Shown here: piece by piece, positions 16,322-25,393 of the stretch
How the letters are laid out: each line of letters opens with the position of its first letter
Numbering within the stretch: the stretch's first letter is position 1
DNA from: Prosthecobacter debontii
GTDB taxonomy: Bacteria > Verrucomicrobiota > Verrucomicrobiia > Verrucomicrobiales > Akkermansiaceae
Direction: 5' to 3'
Assembly (NCBI GenBank): GCA_945862245.1
Contig: CAMAXN010000001.1
Coordinates: 1-64,000, forward strand
DNA length: 64,000 nt
Made by a program: the position numbers and the translations under genes
The notes under the pieces: generated by a model
Told to the model about the DNA's origin: nothing
Seen by the model: only the letters and a program-made list of their open reading frames with translations
Databases searched by the model: none

Positions 16322-18388
16322 GTGTTCAGGAAGTCAGGAATTCTTGTAGCCACGCTGATGGGGACGAGCGCGCTGCAAGCTCAAACGCTCAAGGGAGCCG
16401 CCCCTGAGCTAGTGAATTCGAATCCTCCCGCTTCTGCGGCACCGACGGATGGCGTCCTTCCTTCCGCAAGCGATGGCTCGATCCTGTCACGCAAGGACGC
16501 GCGAACGATCACGCTCAAGATACCCCCGCCACGCGGGCAGATTGTGGACCGTGAGGGCGAACCGCTGGCGCAGAACGAGGTGGCATATCAAGTGGCTCTG
16601 CAGTTCGAGCAGTTCCAGAATGCCGATCGTGACTACGTGGTGCAATGGGCACGAATCCGCCTCGCGCGTGTAAAAGGCAAAGTGAAAGGTTTTGCGCCGA
16701 AGACGGACGACGAGCTTTACGAGCATTACCGGCACCGGCGCTGGCTGCCGCTTTATTTGGGCGTTCAGCTTGGTGAGGAAGAGGCGAACCTGATCTTGCC
16801 GGCGCTCGGTTCGGGTCTGGTGCTCCAGCCGGTTTATCGCCGCATCTATCCGGAGGATTCGCTGGCAGCCCACATCATCGGCTATTCGGGCAGCGTGGGA
16901 AAGCTTCCAACTGGGCCGATCAATTACAATGAGCCGCTCTGGGAGGAAAGCGAGGGGCGTGCGGGGTTTGAAAAAATCTTCGACCGCGAACTCAGCGGTG
17001 AACCCGGCATGAAACGATTGCTGTTCGACGAAAAGGGTAACAAGCTACTTGAAGAACAGGTGAAGCGCCCCCGCCCGGGCGGCACGGTGGTGACCACACT
17101 GAATCTGAAATGGCAAAAGCTCGCGGAAAGCGTCATGAAAAAGGGTTGCGAGCGCGGCGCCTTCGTGGTGATCGATGTCGTCACCGGCGAAGTATTGGTG
17201 ATGGCTTCGCAGCCGAGCTTCGATCTGAACCGTTTCATCCCCGGCATCGGCGAAGAGGATTTCCGTGCACTGCAGGAAGAGCCCGGCACACCGCTTTTCG
17301 GTCGTGCTTTCCAGTCCTCCTATCCGCCCGCCTCGGCTTACAAGTCTGTCGTTGCCCTCGCCGCACTGAACGCCGGGGTCGTCACCGAGCACTCCACAGT
17401 GTATTCTCCCGCGTCGATTCAAATCGGGAATCACACATTTAGGAACTGGTCGAAAACGCCCGAGGGAGAAATCGATGTTCGTCGGGCGCTGGCAAGATCC
17501 TGTAACACTTGGTTTTATCAGGTAGGCATCGACACCGGAGCTGATGTTTTCCTAAGCCTATCGCGCCGCCTTGGGATGGGTGAGAAATCCGGCCTGCCAT
17601 TGATTGCTGAAACGGCGGGCCTTGTCCCATCGGATGAGTGGATGATGAAAAACGAAAAGCGCCGCATTCTCAACGGTGATACCGCGAACATGTCGATCGG
17701 CCAGGGTAGCCTGCTAGCATCCCCTCTGCAGATCGCACAAATGATGGCCGGGATCGGCAACGGCGGCGTACTTCCAAAGCTTGTCCTTGTGAGCCAGATT
17801 CAGGACCCCCGCGGCAGAGTCGTGAGCTCGTTCGTGCCGGAGCGAAAAAATTGGCTCGGGGTGGATTCCGTTTCCGTGAAGATTGTCCGCGACGGGATGC
17901 GCGATGTAGTATCTTGGGGCACTGGCAGCAGAGGGAACTTGAGCTTCACTACCCTAGCTGGGAAAACGGGCACAGCCCAATGGGGGCCGCCTAGCCGCAA
18001 CCAGAGGCTGGCATGGTTTGCCGGTTTCCTGCCGCACGACAATCCGCGGTATGCCTTTGCCGTCCTTTACGAAGGCAAGCCTGGGCAGACGGTTTCTGGT
18101 GGACGCATGGCCGCTCCGATGGTGCGTAATTTCTTCGAGCCGCTGAAAGACGATATCAAGGAAATCATCGAGCCGCCGAAGAAGGCGCTGATCGTCGTTC
18201 CTGACGGGCAAGAGGGAGACGAAAAAGGTGGTTATGTGCTTAAAGCGATACCGATCGATGAACCCGCTGTCGGTGAATGGGAAGAAACCGAATTCGAGGA
18301 AGTTCCGAGAGCGATTCCCGTTGACGAAGATGAGGAGGTCAGTGAGGACTTCGAAGGCGATATCGATGACATCATTGATGTCGAATGA
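16322..18388 (+). CDS. mrdA: Penicillin-binding protein 2 (transpeptidase) with acidic C-terminal tail
   Basis: This class B PBP of about 688 residues cross-links peptidoglycan, probably during elongation. The GTG at 16322 is preferred because it starts a basic-hydrophobic membrane segment (FRKSGILVATLMGTSALQAQ); the frame is open back to a TTG at 16280. The dimerisation domain includes IPPPRGQIVDREG near 66. The transpeptidase domain has all three motifs: SAYK (Ser338), SCN (393-395) and KTG (548-550). The order of motifs and the GRAGFEK block fit PBP2 rather than FtsI. The last 60 residues are strongly acidic (many E and D) and atypical. It follows dusB and ends exactly where the opposite-strand hydrolase gene ends. 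Confidence 0.85.
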   Translation: MFRKSGILVATLMGTSALQAQTLKGAAPELVNSNPPASAAPTDGVLPSASDGSILSRKDARTITLKIPPPRGQIVDREGEPLAQNEVAYQVALQFEQFQNADRDYVVQWARIRLARVKGKVKGFAPKTDDELYEHYRHRRWLPLYLGVQLGEEEANLILPALGSGLVLQPVYRRIYPEDSLAAHIIGYSGSVGKLPTGPINYNEPLWEESEGRAGFEKIFDRELSGEPGMKRLLFDEKGNKLLEEQVKRPRPGGTVVTTLNLKWQKLAESVMKKGCERGAFVVIDVVTGEVLVMASQPSFDLNRFIPGIGEEDFRALQEEPGTPLFGRAFQSSYPPASAYKSVVALAALNAGVVTEHSTVYSPASIQIGNHTFRNWSKTPEGEIDVRRALARSCNTWFYQVGIDTGADVFLSLSRRLGMGEKSGLPLIAETAGLVPSDEWMMKNEKRRILNGDTANMSIGQGSLLASPLQIAQMMAGIGNGGVLPKLVLVSQIQDPRGRVVSSFVPERKNWLGVDSVSVKIVRDGMRDVVSWGTGSRGNLSFTTLAGKTGTAQWGPPSRNQRLAWFAGFLPHDNPRYAFAVLYEGKPGQTVSGGRMAAPMVRNFFEPLKDDIKEIIEPPKKALIVVPDGQEGDEKGGYVLKAIPIDEPAVGEWEETEFEEVPRAIPVDEDEEVSEDFEGDIDDIIDVE

Positions 18389-19357
18389 TCACTCGAAGCG
18401 CACGAGCACCGGGCGATGGTCGGAGGCGGTATCCCAGCCCGGATCGTCGATGACCCGGGACCTTTCCTTTTTTACATAGCGCCGAAGTGCCGCCGATACA
18501 GTGACGAAATCAATGCGCGTATAGGTGTTCTCTATGGCGTAACGATACGTCCATGTCTCGCCCCGGCTGTCCCCGATGTGCACGTGGTTGAGGTATCCAG
18601 GGGTACGATAGGTTCCATTGATGGCCCGCGTGCTGAGGCTGCGGGTGGTATCGTTGAAATCACCGTAGGCGACGAGCGCTGCGGCGGGATTTTCTGCAAG
18701 GATGCCATCGATGTGCCGTCTAACGTGTCGAGCCTCCGCGATTCTGACTGCCGCTTCATTAAATTCGGGCACTATACGCTTCGACTTGAGGTGCAGCCCG
18801 ATGAAACGCACCGGGCGCCCGCCGATGTCCAGCGTTGTGTCGAGAATGCCGCGCTGCATGGATTGCTCAAAACCCTGCAGCTGGAGATTAGGTCGCTCAG
18901 TGGAGATGATGGGAAAACGGGAAAGCATGGCGAGATGGCGCACACTATCCTCGCCGCCCGTGTGGTAGTGATGCGGTAGATCGATGCCGGCCGCTTTTAG
19001 CAACCCTTGGATTTCTCTAACGTCATTCACGGAGCCGATTTCACAAAGGCCGATGACATCTGGCTTCCCGCCGACCAGCAACTCGATGATGGCGGCCTTT
19101 GACTCCGCAGATTTTACAGGTGCTTGGTGGGAAACTAGCCAGTTTTTGACGTTGTAGGTGATGAAAGTGAAAGGTTTAAAATCCGCCGAGGGCGTATCGG
19201 GCGGCTCATCCTCTGCTTTATTTTCCATAGCACTTGATGGGGTATTGCCACCCCAAGGCGGAGTTTCGACCGAGCGGAACCAGAGCCAGGATGCGACCGC
19301 TGCGATCACGGCGACCAGGCCGAACAACTTGGGCACGGGATTAAGGCGCGTCCTCAT
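18389..19357 (-). CDS. Endonuclease/exonuclease/phosphatase-family hydrolase, membrane anchored
   Basis: This 322-residue protein has an N-terminal membrane anchor (about residues 9-29) and an EEP-fold domain. Typical blocks are FITYNVKNWL (start of the fold), PDVIGLCEIG (metal-binding Glu), VRFIGLHLKSKR, AYGDFND (catalytic Asp-Asn) and a final TASDHRPVLVRF (catalytic His). EEP proteins cleave phosphodiesters in DNA, RNA or lipids; the substrate cannot be told here. The open frame continues upstream into tatA, so ATG 19357 is chosen, 22 bases after the tatA stop. It converges with the PBP2 gene with no spacing. Confidence 0.8.
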   Translation of the reverse strand: MRTRLNPVPKLFGLVAVIAAVASWLWFRSVETPPWGGNTPSSAMENKAEDEPPDTPSADFKPFTFITYNVKNWLVSHQAPVKSAESKAAIIELLVGGKPDVIGLCEIGSVNDVREIQGLLKAAGIDLPHHYHTGGEDSVRHLAMLSRFPIISTERPNLQLQGFEQSMQRGILDTTLDIGGRPVRFIGLHLKSKRIVPEFNEAAVRIAEARHVRRHIDGILAENPAAALVAYGDFNDTTRSLSTRAINGTYRTPGYLNHVHIGDSRGETWTYRYAIENTYTRIDFVTVSAALRRYVKKERSRVIDDPGWDTASDHRPVLVRFE

Positions 19358-19379
19358 GCCCGTTTCGTTTCGGAGAGCA

Positions 19380-19643
19380 TCAAGCCTCGTGGGACTCTTT
19401 TTCTGCGGCGGGTTTTGGGCTCGCTTCCTTCGCGCGCTCATCGCGGCGGACTTCATCCTCAGAGCGGGTGATCTCGCGTTCGAACTCTTCGCGGGCTTTC
19501 TTAAACTCACCCATGCTCTTACCTACGCCGCGTGCAAGTTCGGGCAGTTTCTTCGCTCCAAAAAGGAGTAGGACCACGATAAAAATCATGATCATTTCGC
19601 CTGTGCCAAGTGGACCAACGAATGCAATTGGTAGAATGTTCAT
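19380..19643 (-). CDS. tatA: Twin-arginine translocase subunit TatA/TatE
   Basis: This 87-residue protein has the TatA layout: a short N-terminal region, one membrane helix (about 15-33, [14 protein letters not shown]), the conserved hinge [15 protein letters not shown] and an amphipathic helix followed by a charged tail rich in E, K and R. TatA forms the pore for folded proteins with twin-arginine signals. tatC is not in this window. The next gene on the strand encodes a secreted EEP hydrolase. Confidence 0.9.
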   Translation of the reverse strand: MNILPIAFVGPLGTGEMIMIFIVVLLLFGAKKLPELARGVGKSMGEFKKAREEFEREITRSEDEVRRDERAKEASPKPAAEKESHEA

Positions 19644-19704
19644 ATCTGTAAGCTAAGGCGGACTGGGAGTCTGCGCAAGAAGCAAGAACCACCCCCAACT
19701 ATAA

Positions 19705-20952
19705 TTAGTTTGGAAGGATTTGGAAGGCAAAGCGGTTACCCGGCGTGGAGCCAAGCTCCTCCGTCCAGCCTGTCGTTGGTGTGTGGAAGGAGAGCCAGGT
19801 TTCTAGGCGGACACTGTTGTCGGTTACGGGGTAGTTCTGAAGAGTCGTCCGAAAGTCACCGAGTGAAATGAAGAACGCGCTGGAGTTACTTACCGCAAAG
19901 GAATCTTCGGAGGGTGCGCTGTCCGTCCATGCAGTCTGTGTGATGGTCCCTGACCGATTGGATGTATTCGACCAAGTCCCTCCGCCGGCGCCATCAGGGG
20001 AGATGCTGAGGTAGTCTCCGGCGCCGAATATGATTCGTAGGGTTTTCGCCGAGCTGTTCAAATTCGGCGGTGCATCCGGAATCTGGCCATAGTCCACGGG
20101 AGCGATTCTCAGGAAGTAGCTCGGCTCCGTGCGCGATTCGATGTTAAGCTGGAATGCGTTTTCGGCGTTCATGCTGAGGACAATTCCCAATCGCGACCAT
20201 GCGGTGAGATTCGGAGAACCATAAGTAAAATACTCTGTTTTTGTCTTACGGTTGAAAATCGCGGTCATCGACGATGCCGCGGCGTTGCGCGTGATCGAGA
20301 GATCGGTTCCAGAGACATGGGGTAGCCGCAGGGACGCGGCGTTGATGTCGAATCCCGCGTAACTAGGTCCGTAGATGACCACGGAATCCATGATGATGGG
20401 TGTCACCGGCTTGTCTGCCGCTCCGGTAGGGAAAAGGGATGGGTTCTTGAACCCATCGATGATCGCCTTGCCTGAAATGACCTTTCCGAACACCGAATGC
20501 TTGTCGTTGAGAAAGGGCGTAGCGGCGAGGGTGATGAAAAACTGGGATCCCCCCGTATTCGGACTGCCGGATTTCGCCATCGATAGCACGTAATCTGAGG
20601 AGTGGCGAAGGTCGGGGTGGTATTCGTCGAGGATCGAGTAGCCTGGGCTATCGGTTCCTTGGCCGTTGGGAGAACCACCTTGGATCATAAAGCTGTGGAT
20701 CAAACGGTGAAAGGTGAGGCCGTCGTAATAAGGCCTGTTCACGCGTACCGCGCCGTTCGTTACATCGATCCACGGTCTTTTCCCCGATGCAAGGCCGATG
20801 AAATTCGCACAAGTGCGCGGGGCTTTTTCGTGTTCCAGCAGGACGCGGAAGGTGCCAAGCGAGGTGGTGCCTTGCTTGACGGTGAAATCCGCGTAGATCT
20901 GCGCATGCAGGGCGGCGGTAAAAAAAAGGAGAAAGACAAGTGCAATCTTCAT
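19705..20952 (-). CDS. Secreted cyclophilin-type peptidyl-prolyl isomerase with C-terminal extension
   Basis: This 415-residue protein has a signal peptide (1-17) and then a cyclophilin domain at about 20-195: YYDGLTFHRLIHSFMIQGG, GYSILDEYH, LSMAKSGSPNTGGSQFFITL and NDKHSVFGKVISG are all diagnostic. It catalyses proline isomerisation of exported proteins. Residues about 200-415 form a beta-rich region without a family I recognise; it includes a YGSPNLTAWSRLG segment of the kind found in secreted Verrucomicrobiota proteins. It lies between nspC and tatA on the minus strand. Confidence 0.85.
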   Translation of the reverse strand: MKIALVFLLFFTAALHAQIYADFTVKQGTTSLGTFRVLLEHEKAPRTCANFIGLASGKRPWIDVTNGAVRVNRPYYDGLTFHRLIHSFMIQGGSPNGQGTDSPGYSILDEYHPDLRHSSDYVLSMAKSGSPNTGGSQFFITLAATPFLNDKHSVFGKVISGKAIIDGFKNPSLFPTGAADKPVTPIIMDSVVIYGPSYAGFDINAASLRLPHVSGTDLSITRNAAASSMTAIFNRKTKTEYFTYGSPNLTAWSRLGIVLSMNAENAFQLNIESRTEPSYFLRIAPVDYGQIPDAPPNLNSSAKTLRIIFGAGDYLSISPDGAGGGTWSNTSNRSGTITQTAWTDSAPSEDSFAVSNSSAFFISLGDFRTTLQNYPVTDNSVRLETWLSFHTPTTGWTEELGSTPGNRFAFQILPN

Positions 20953-20967
20953 GGGCTTCGGCAGGTG

Positions 20968-22188
20968 TCAGGAGAGGCGGTCGCGAAAGTCTCCATAATC
21001 GAATTTTCGCACTGTTTCAACTCTGCCATTGGGGTGCAGCAGGGCGATAGGCGGGTGTTTCACCCCGTTGAAGGTCGTGGTTTTTACCATCGTGTAGTGA
21101 GCCATATCGTCGAACACTAGAATATCGCCGACTGCGATCGGACGCGGAAAGGAGTAATCACCGATCACGTCTCCCGCGAGGCAGGTCGGCCCGCCGAGGC
21201 GGTAGGCGTGAAGGGATTGGATATTGGATATTGGAGATTGGAGATTGGTGGGATCACCTGCTAATCGATAGCTTTCTCCTTTGAGAGTAACGGCGGGTTG
21301 TTGCTGACTGATGTCCGCGCCGCTTTCGACGAGAAACACATCGGGGCGGTAGGGCATCTCGATCACGTCCGGCATGTGGGCGGTGGCGGAGACATCGAGG
21401 ATGACGAGCTTGTGACCGGCAGATTCGAAGACGTCCATCACCTTTGCGCGGAGCACGCCGGAATGGATCGCCACCGCCTCGCCGGGTTCCAGCCAGACTT
21501 CGACGTTGTATTTTTCCCGCGCCTCGCGGACGAGGCGGACCAGCAACTCGCGGTCATAAAACGGCTTCGTGATCCAGTGCCCGCCACCCATGTTCAGGTA
21601 GGTGAACTGCTCGCTGCACAGTAAGTGCCCGAATTTTTCATCCACCGCCTTGAGTGTGCTTTCGAGATCCGGCGAGTCCTGTTCGCAGAGGGTGTGGAAA
21701 TGAAGGCCGGAAAGACCGGTGAGATCCGCGCCTTCGAGCTGATCCGCTGTGATTCCGAGCCGTGAACCGGGAACACAAGGATCGTAAATCGCCGTGGGGC
21801 CAGTGGAGTGCTCCGGATTGATCCGCAGCCCACAAAGCACCTCGCCAGATATGAAACGCGGGTGTTGGAAAATTCTCTCGCGGAAACGGAACCACTGCGA
21901 GAGCGAATTGAAATCGAGGTGGTGCGTGAAGTCTAACAGCTCGTCTATTTCCGCCTCATCATAGGCGGGCGAGTAGGTGACGATGTGTTTCCCGAAATGG
22001 TTGCGGGCAAGCATCGCCTCCCAAAGCCCCGACGCGCAGCAGCCATCGAGAGCATCGGAAATGTATGGATAGGCTTTCCAGCAAGAGAAACCTTTCTGCG
22101 CCAGCACAACCTTGCAGCCAGCGGCATCGGCGGTTTCCCTAAGGATCGCAGCATTCCGGCGGAGGGCTTCGATGGAAATTAGAAACAT
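20968..22188 (-). CDS. nspC: Carboxynorspermidine decarboxylase
   Basis: This 406-residue PLP enzyme belongs to the alanine-racemase-fold group IV decarboxylases. It converts carboxynorspermidine or carboxyspermidine to (nor)spermidine, the last step of an alternative polyamine route. Lys32 in the AQKGFSCW block is the expected PLP lysine. HFHTLCEQ near 160, NMGGGHWITK near 200 and EPGEAVAIHSGVL near 236 fit the family, and GGPTCLAGDVIGDY carries the active-site cysteine and aspartate. Residues about 313-325 (TNLQSPISNIQSL) look like an in-frame repeat insertion just before that block. The partner dehydrogenase is at 38408. The gene ends 15 bases before the cyclophilin start. Confidence 0.92.
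   Translation of the reverse strand: MFLISIEALRRNAAILRETADAAGCKVVLAQKGFSCWKAYPYISDALDGCCASGLWEAMLARNHFGKHIVTYSPAYDEAEIDELLDFTHHLDFNSLSQWFRFRERIFQHPRFISGEVLCGLRINPEHSTGPTAIYDPCVPGSRLGITADQLEGADLTGLSGLHFHTLCEQDSPDLESTLKAVDEKFGHLLCSEQFTYLNMGGGHWITKPFYDRELLVRLVREAREKYNVEVWLEPGEAVAIHSGVLRAKVMDVFESAGHKLVILDVSATAHMPDVIEMPYRPDVFLVESGADISQQQPAVTLKGESYRLAGDPTNLQSPISNIQSLHAYRLGGPTCLAGDVIGDYSFPRPIAVGDILVFDDMAHYTMVKTTTFNGVKHPPIALLHPNGRVETVRKFDYGDFRDRLS
21214..21251 (-). repeat. GGATATTGGAGATTGG repeat inserted in frame in nspC
   Basis: Five near-identical units of ATTGG(A/T)(T/G) lie in tandem, with composition unlike the flanking codons. They encode about 12 extra residues in NspC without breaking the frame. 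Confidence 0.65.
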
Positions 22189-22241
22189 GCAGAGGAAAAT
22201 TTTAAATTCTAAGCGCGAGATCCAAAGTTCTCAGTCTTCGC

Positions 22242-23261
22242 TCAAGCGGAGAAAAGCTCGCGCGCGGTGTAGGCCATGCCGATGGACGCGGCGGCGTCGC
22301 CCCCCTCCGCCCACTGGAACACGGTCGTTGCTTTCTCCGGCTCGATGGGACTATGGCGATAGATCGGCCATGCGCGGTCATTAAATCCTTCTTTCAGCCA
22401 TTCCATGAACTGGTCGCGGAATTTCGACTCGGCGAGCCCACCGCCTATGACCACAAGGCCAGGATCGAACACGCGGACGAGATCCGCGATGCCATAACCG
22501 AGGATGAAGCCCTGCTGCTTGAAAAGCTGGATAGCGAGCGCGTCGCCGTTCTCCGCAAGCGTGCGGAGCTTGAAAGCCTTTTCCTCGATGGTTCCGGGAT
22601 CGCTGTTGAGATCATGAAACTCCCACTCCAGCTTCCCGAGCTCGATCCCAAGCCTTCTGCGCAGAGCGACCAATGAAACCCATGCCTCAAGGCAACCTTT
22701 GAGTCCGCAGGTGCAATCCGGCAGCGAATCGTCATCCTCTCGAAAAGGCACGGAGATATGGCCGACCTCCAGCGCGAGACCGTTCGCCCCTTCGTAAAGC
22801 TTGCCGCCTGGCAGCACAAAACCACCACCCAAGCCCGTGCCCGGCGCGACCAACAAGAGGCTACCGAGGTGCTTGTTGCGGATCGCGTATTCGCCGACGG
22901 CCGCCGCGTTGCAATCGTTCGTCATGTGCACAGGAATGCCGAGGCGTTCCTCGAGTTTCCCGCAGATGTCCGTGCCCACCCAGTCATCGCCAAGGTTCGC
23001 CTTGCCCCAGATCACCCCGCCCGAGGAGGGAGCCGGAACATCCAAGCCGATACCACCGATATTCGCCACCGTGATCCCCGCGTTGCCGCAAAGCTCTGCG
23101 ATCGCAAGCTCGAGTTGATCAAAAGTGGCCTCATAGCCATTCTTCACGAGGCTCTTCACCTCCACGATCGGCCCTAGCTGCTCGCCATCAGGACCGATGA
23201 TGACGGACTTCACCGTGGAGCCACCGATATCCAGTCCGACGAAATATTTAGGCTCTGACAT
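22242..23261 (-). CDS. ROK-family sugar kinase (glucokinase-like)
   Basis: This 339-residue protein has the ROK layout: an ATP-binding DIGGSTVKSVI block near the N-terminus, GLDVPAP near 87, NDCNAAAVGEY near 128, APGTGLGGGFVL near 152 and the zinc-binding motif CTCGLKGCLEAW (about 192-203). The GGGLAES block near 286 is the second nucleotide-binding segment. ROK enzymes phosphorylate glucose, fructose or amino sugars; this looks like the glucokinase branch, but the sugar is not certain. ATG 23261 is chosen over a longer open frame because the kinase fold starts there. nspC follows 53 bases downstream. Confidence 0.85.
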   Translation of the reverse strand: MSEPKYFVGLDIGGSTVKSVIIGPDGEQLGPIVEVKSLVKNGYEATFDQLELAIAELCGNAGITVANIGGIGLDVPAPSSGGVIWGKANLGDDWVGTDICGKLEERLGIPVHMTNDCNAAAVGEYAIRNKHLGSLLLVAPGTGLGGGFVLPGGKLYEGANGLALEVGHISVPFREDDDSLPDCTCGLKGCLEAWVSLVALRRRLGIELGKLEWEFHDLNSDPGTIEEKAFKLRTLAENGDALAIQLFKQQGFILGYGIADLVRVFDPGLVVIGGGLAESKFRDQFMEWLKEGFNDRAWPIYRHSPIEPEKATTVFQWAEGGDAAASIGMAYTARELFSA

Positions 23262-23405
23262 ACCCGCAGACTGTTTCGCAGAACTGCGGTGAGTCAAGAT
23301 GGATGTGTGGACGGAAAAGCGACAGTCATGGGTGCAAAAAGGTGGTTGCGGGTATGGAAATCCGGCTGAATCTAATTGCATCATTTTCTCCAAGGATTTC
23401 ACGAC

Positions 23406-24209
23406 ATGCTAATTGCCGCCCTCATCGCCAACATCGTTCTCTTCGCCGCCGCATGGGCTTGGTGTGTACGGCTTCGGAACTTCTCGCCCGTCGATGCGTT
23501 TTGGGCGTTTGGCATTGGCAGTACTTCTCTCTTCTTCCTCTTTGGCGACACACCTCCTGATGGGAAACGCATCGCTGCGGGGATACTCATTGCAGCGTGG
23601 TCGATGCGGCTCGGCGGTCATCTGGCGCGGCGGATCATGAAACACCATCCGGCGGAGGATTCGCGCTACATCAAGCTCCGCGAGGTCTGGAAAGGCCGTG
23701 AAAACTCTGCGTTCTTCTGGTTCTTCCAAGCGCAGGCGGTCTCTGTTTTCCTGCTCGCCCTCCCCTTCCACCTCATCGCCGCCGATCCCGATCCCTCATG
23801 GCATTTTCTCCATATCCTCGGCGCAGCTGTCGCGTTCTGCGGGCTGATCGGCGAGACGCTCGCCGACAAGCAGATGGCCGATTTCAAGGCCTCTGACCCC
23901 GATCCGAAATCCGTCTGCCGGCGCGGCCTTTGGAAATATTCCCGCCACCCGAACTACTTTTTCGAATCCGTCATCTGGATCGGCATCTTCCTTTTTGCCG
24001 CCGGCTCGCCATGGGGCTGGACGACGATCTACGCTCCCGCCATCATCACTTATCTGCTTTTGAAAGTCACCGGCATCCCGCCCACCGAAGCCTCCGCCCT
24101 GAAACGCAAAGGCGAAGCCTACCGCGAATACCAACGCACCACCTCCCCCTTCGTTCCAAAATTCAAAATTCAAAATTCAACTCTCAATAAGAATGACTCT
24201 ACTTTGTGA
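23406..24209 (+). CDS. DUF1295-family membrane protein (steroid-5-alpha-reductase-like)
   Basis: This 267-residue integral membrane protein has about six hydrophobic segments and the DUF1295 signature near the C-terminus: GLWKYSRHPNYFFE, followed by the KRKGEAYREYQRTTSPFVPKF block. The fold is shared with steroid 5-alpha-reductases and isoprenylcysteine methyltransferases and implies a lipid substrate. The final residues (IQNSTLNKNDSTL) are encoded by an A/T-rich repeat and are probably not native. The next gene is a CFA-synthase-like methyltransferase, so a lipid-modification pair is likely. Confidence 0.8.
   Translation: MLIAALIANIVLFAAAWAWCVRLRNFSPVDAFWAFGIGSTSLFFLFGDTPPDGKRIAAGILIAAWSMRLGGHLARRIMKHHPAEDSRYIKLREVWKGRENSAFFWFFQAQAVSVFLLALPFHLIAADPDPSWHFLHILGAAVAFCGLIGETLADKQMADFKASDPDPKSVCRRGLWKYSRHPNYFFESVIWIGIFLFAAGSPWGWTTIYAPAIITYLLLKVTGIPPTEASALKRKGEAYREYQRTTSPFVPKFKIQNSTLNKNDSTL
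24156..24191. repeat. A/T-rich repeat at the end of the DUF1295 gene
   Basis: AAAATTC is repeated three times in tandem, in the opposite orientation to the leader repeat at 24298-24331, so the two could pair across about 105 bases. The repeat encodes the last residues of the DUF1295 protein. Confidence 0.6.
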
Positions 24210-24297
24210 TCTCCGTCTCATCTCCTCACTCCGTGGTAATTCCTGCCCGCAAAGCCCATCAATCACCATACCCATATCACCGCCCATCCCACGCCTC

Positions 24298-24331
24298 TTT
24301 CTTGAAAGTTGAACTTTGAGTTTTGAATTTT
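24298..24331 (+). repeat. A/T-rich leader repeat before the CFA-synthase-like gene
   Basis: It reads CTTTCTTGAAAGTTGAAC, TTTGAGTTTTGAATTTT, then the ATG without a gap. It is a member of the oriented leader-repeat family seen before thyA, rarA, lipA and others. Confidence 0.65.
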
Positions 24332-25369
24332 ATGACCACCAACGACCTCATCGCCTCCGGCAAGCTCCCTGACTCCGCCATCCGCCTCGGCATCCGGCAC
24401 CGCCTCGCCAACACCATCGCACCCTTCGAGAAACTCGATCCCGAAGACCGCCAGGCAAAGCTCATGGCACACATCGCGGAGCTGAAAACCATGCCCGTTG
24501 CCATCGCCACGGATGAGGCGAACGAGCAGCACTACGAGCTTCCCACCGCTTTCTTCAAACGCTGCCTCGGCCCGCACATGAAATACTCCTCCGGTTACTG
24601 GGAAGAGGGCGTCACCGACATCGGCGAGTCCGAGGCGCGGATGCTGGAAATCACCAGCCGGCGCGCGCAACTCGCCAACGGCCAAAACATCCTCGAACTC
24701 GGCTGCGGCTGGGGCTCGCTCACCCTCTGGATGGCGCAGCATTATCCCGAAGCGAAAATCACCGCCGTTTCCAACTCACGCACCCAGCGCGAGCACATCA
24801 TGGCGGAGGCGGAAAAACGCGGCCTCCACAACGTCACGGTCATCACCGCGAACATGATCATCTTCGAGGGCGTCGGCGAATCCGTCTTCGACCGCTGCGT
24901 CTCCGTCGAGATGTTCGAGCACATGAAGAACTACCAGATCCTGTTAGAGCGGATTTCGAAATGGCTCAAGCCGGATGGAAAACTCTTTGTCCACATCTTC
25001 ACACACCGCGAGAACGCCTATCACTACATCGCAGAAAACAACGACGACTGGATGGCGAAATACTTTTTCACCGGCGGCCAGATGCCCTCCGATGACCTTC
25101 TCCTTTACTTCCAGGATCACCTCCGCATCGAGCAGCACTGGCAGGTCAGCGGGCGGCATTATCAGAAAACCTCCGAGGCCTGGCTTCGTAATATGGACGA
25201 GCACAAGCACGAGCTATTCCCTCTCATCGCCGAAACCTACGGCGCGGATCAGGCCGTGAAATGGTGGTCCTACTGGCGCGTTTTCTACATGGCCTGCGCC
25301 GAGCTCTGGGGATACCGCAAGGGCCACGAATGGATCGTCTCGCACTACCTTTTCTCTAACAGAAAGTGA
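24332..25369 (+). CDS. Cyclopropane-fatty-acid-synthase-like SAM methyltransferase
   Basis: This 345-residue protein is a class I SAM methyltransferase of the Mycolic-acid-cyclopropane-synthase family (PF02353 type). It shows HYELPTAFFKRCLGPHMKYSSGYW near 65-90, the SAM motif LELGCGWGS near 118 and the SVEMFEHMKNY segment near 194. The C-terminus, ending around WWSYWRVFYMACAELWGY, matches a branch annotated as CFA synthase or coclaurine-N-methyltransferase-like, which lacks the long N-terminal domain of E. coli Cfa. It probably modifies unsaturated acyl chains. The ATG immediately follows a leader repeat; an upstream TTG (24323) lies inside that repeat and is unlikely. Confidence 0.82.
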   Translation: MTTNDLIASGKLPDSAIRLGIRHRLANTIAPFEKLDPEDRQAKLMAHIAELKTMPVAIATDEANEQHYELPTAFFKRCLGPHMKYSSGYWEEGVTDIGESEARMLEITSRRAQLANGQNILELGCGWGSLTLWMAQHYPEAKITAVSNSRTQREHIMAEAEKRGLHNVTVITANMIIFEGVGESVFDRCVSVEMFEHMKNYQILLERISKWLKPDGKLFVHIFTHRENAYHYIAENNDDWMAKYFFTGGQMPSDDLLLYFQDHLRIEQHWQVSGRHYQKTSEAWLRNMDEHKHELFPLIAETYGADQAVKWWSYWRVFYMACAELWGYRKGHEWIVSHYLFSNRK

Positions 25370-25393
25370 TCCTATCCCGCGGAATCAGCTCCA

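Noticed and set aside
21214..21251. Tandem repeat as a possible CRISPR fragment
   Set aside because: Units are 6-7 bases with no spacers and lie inside a coding frame.
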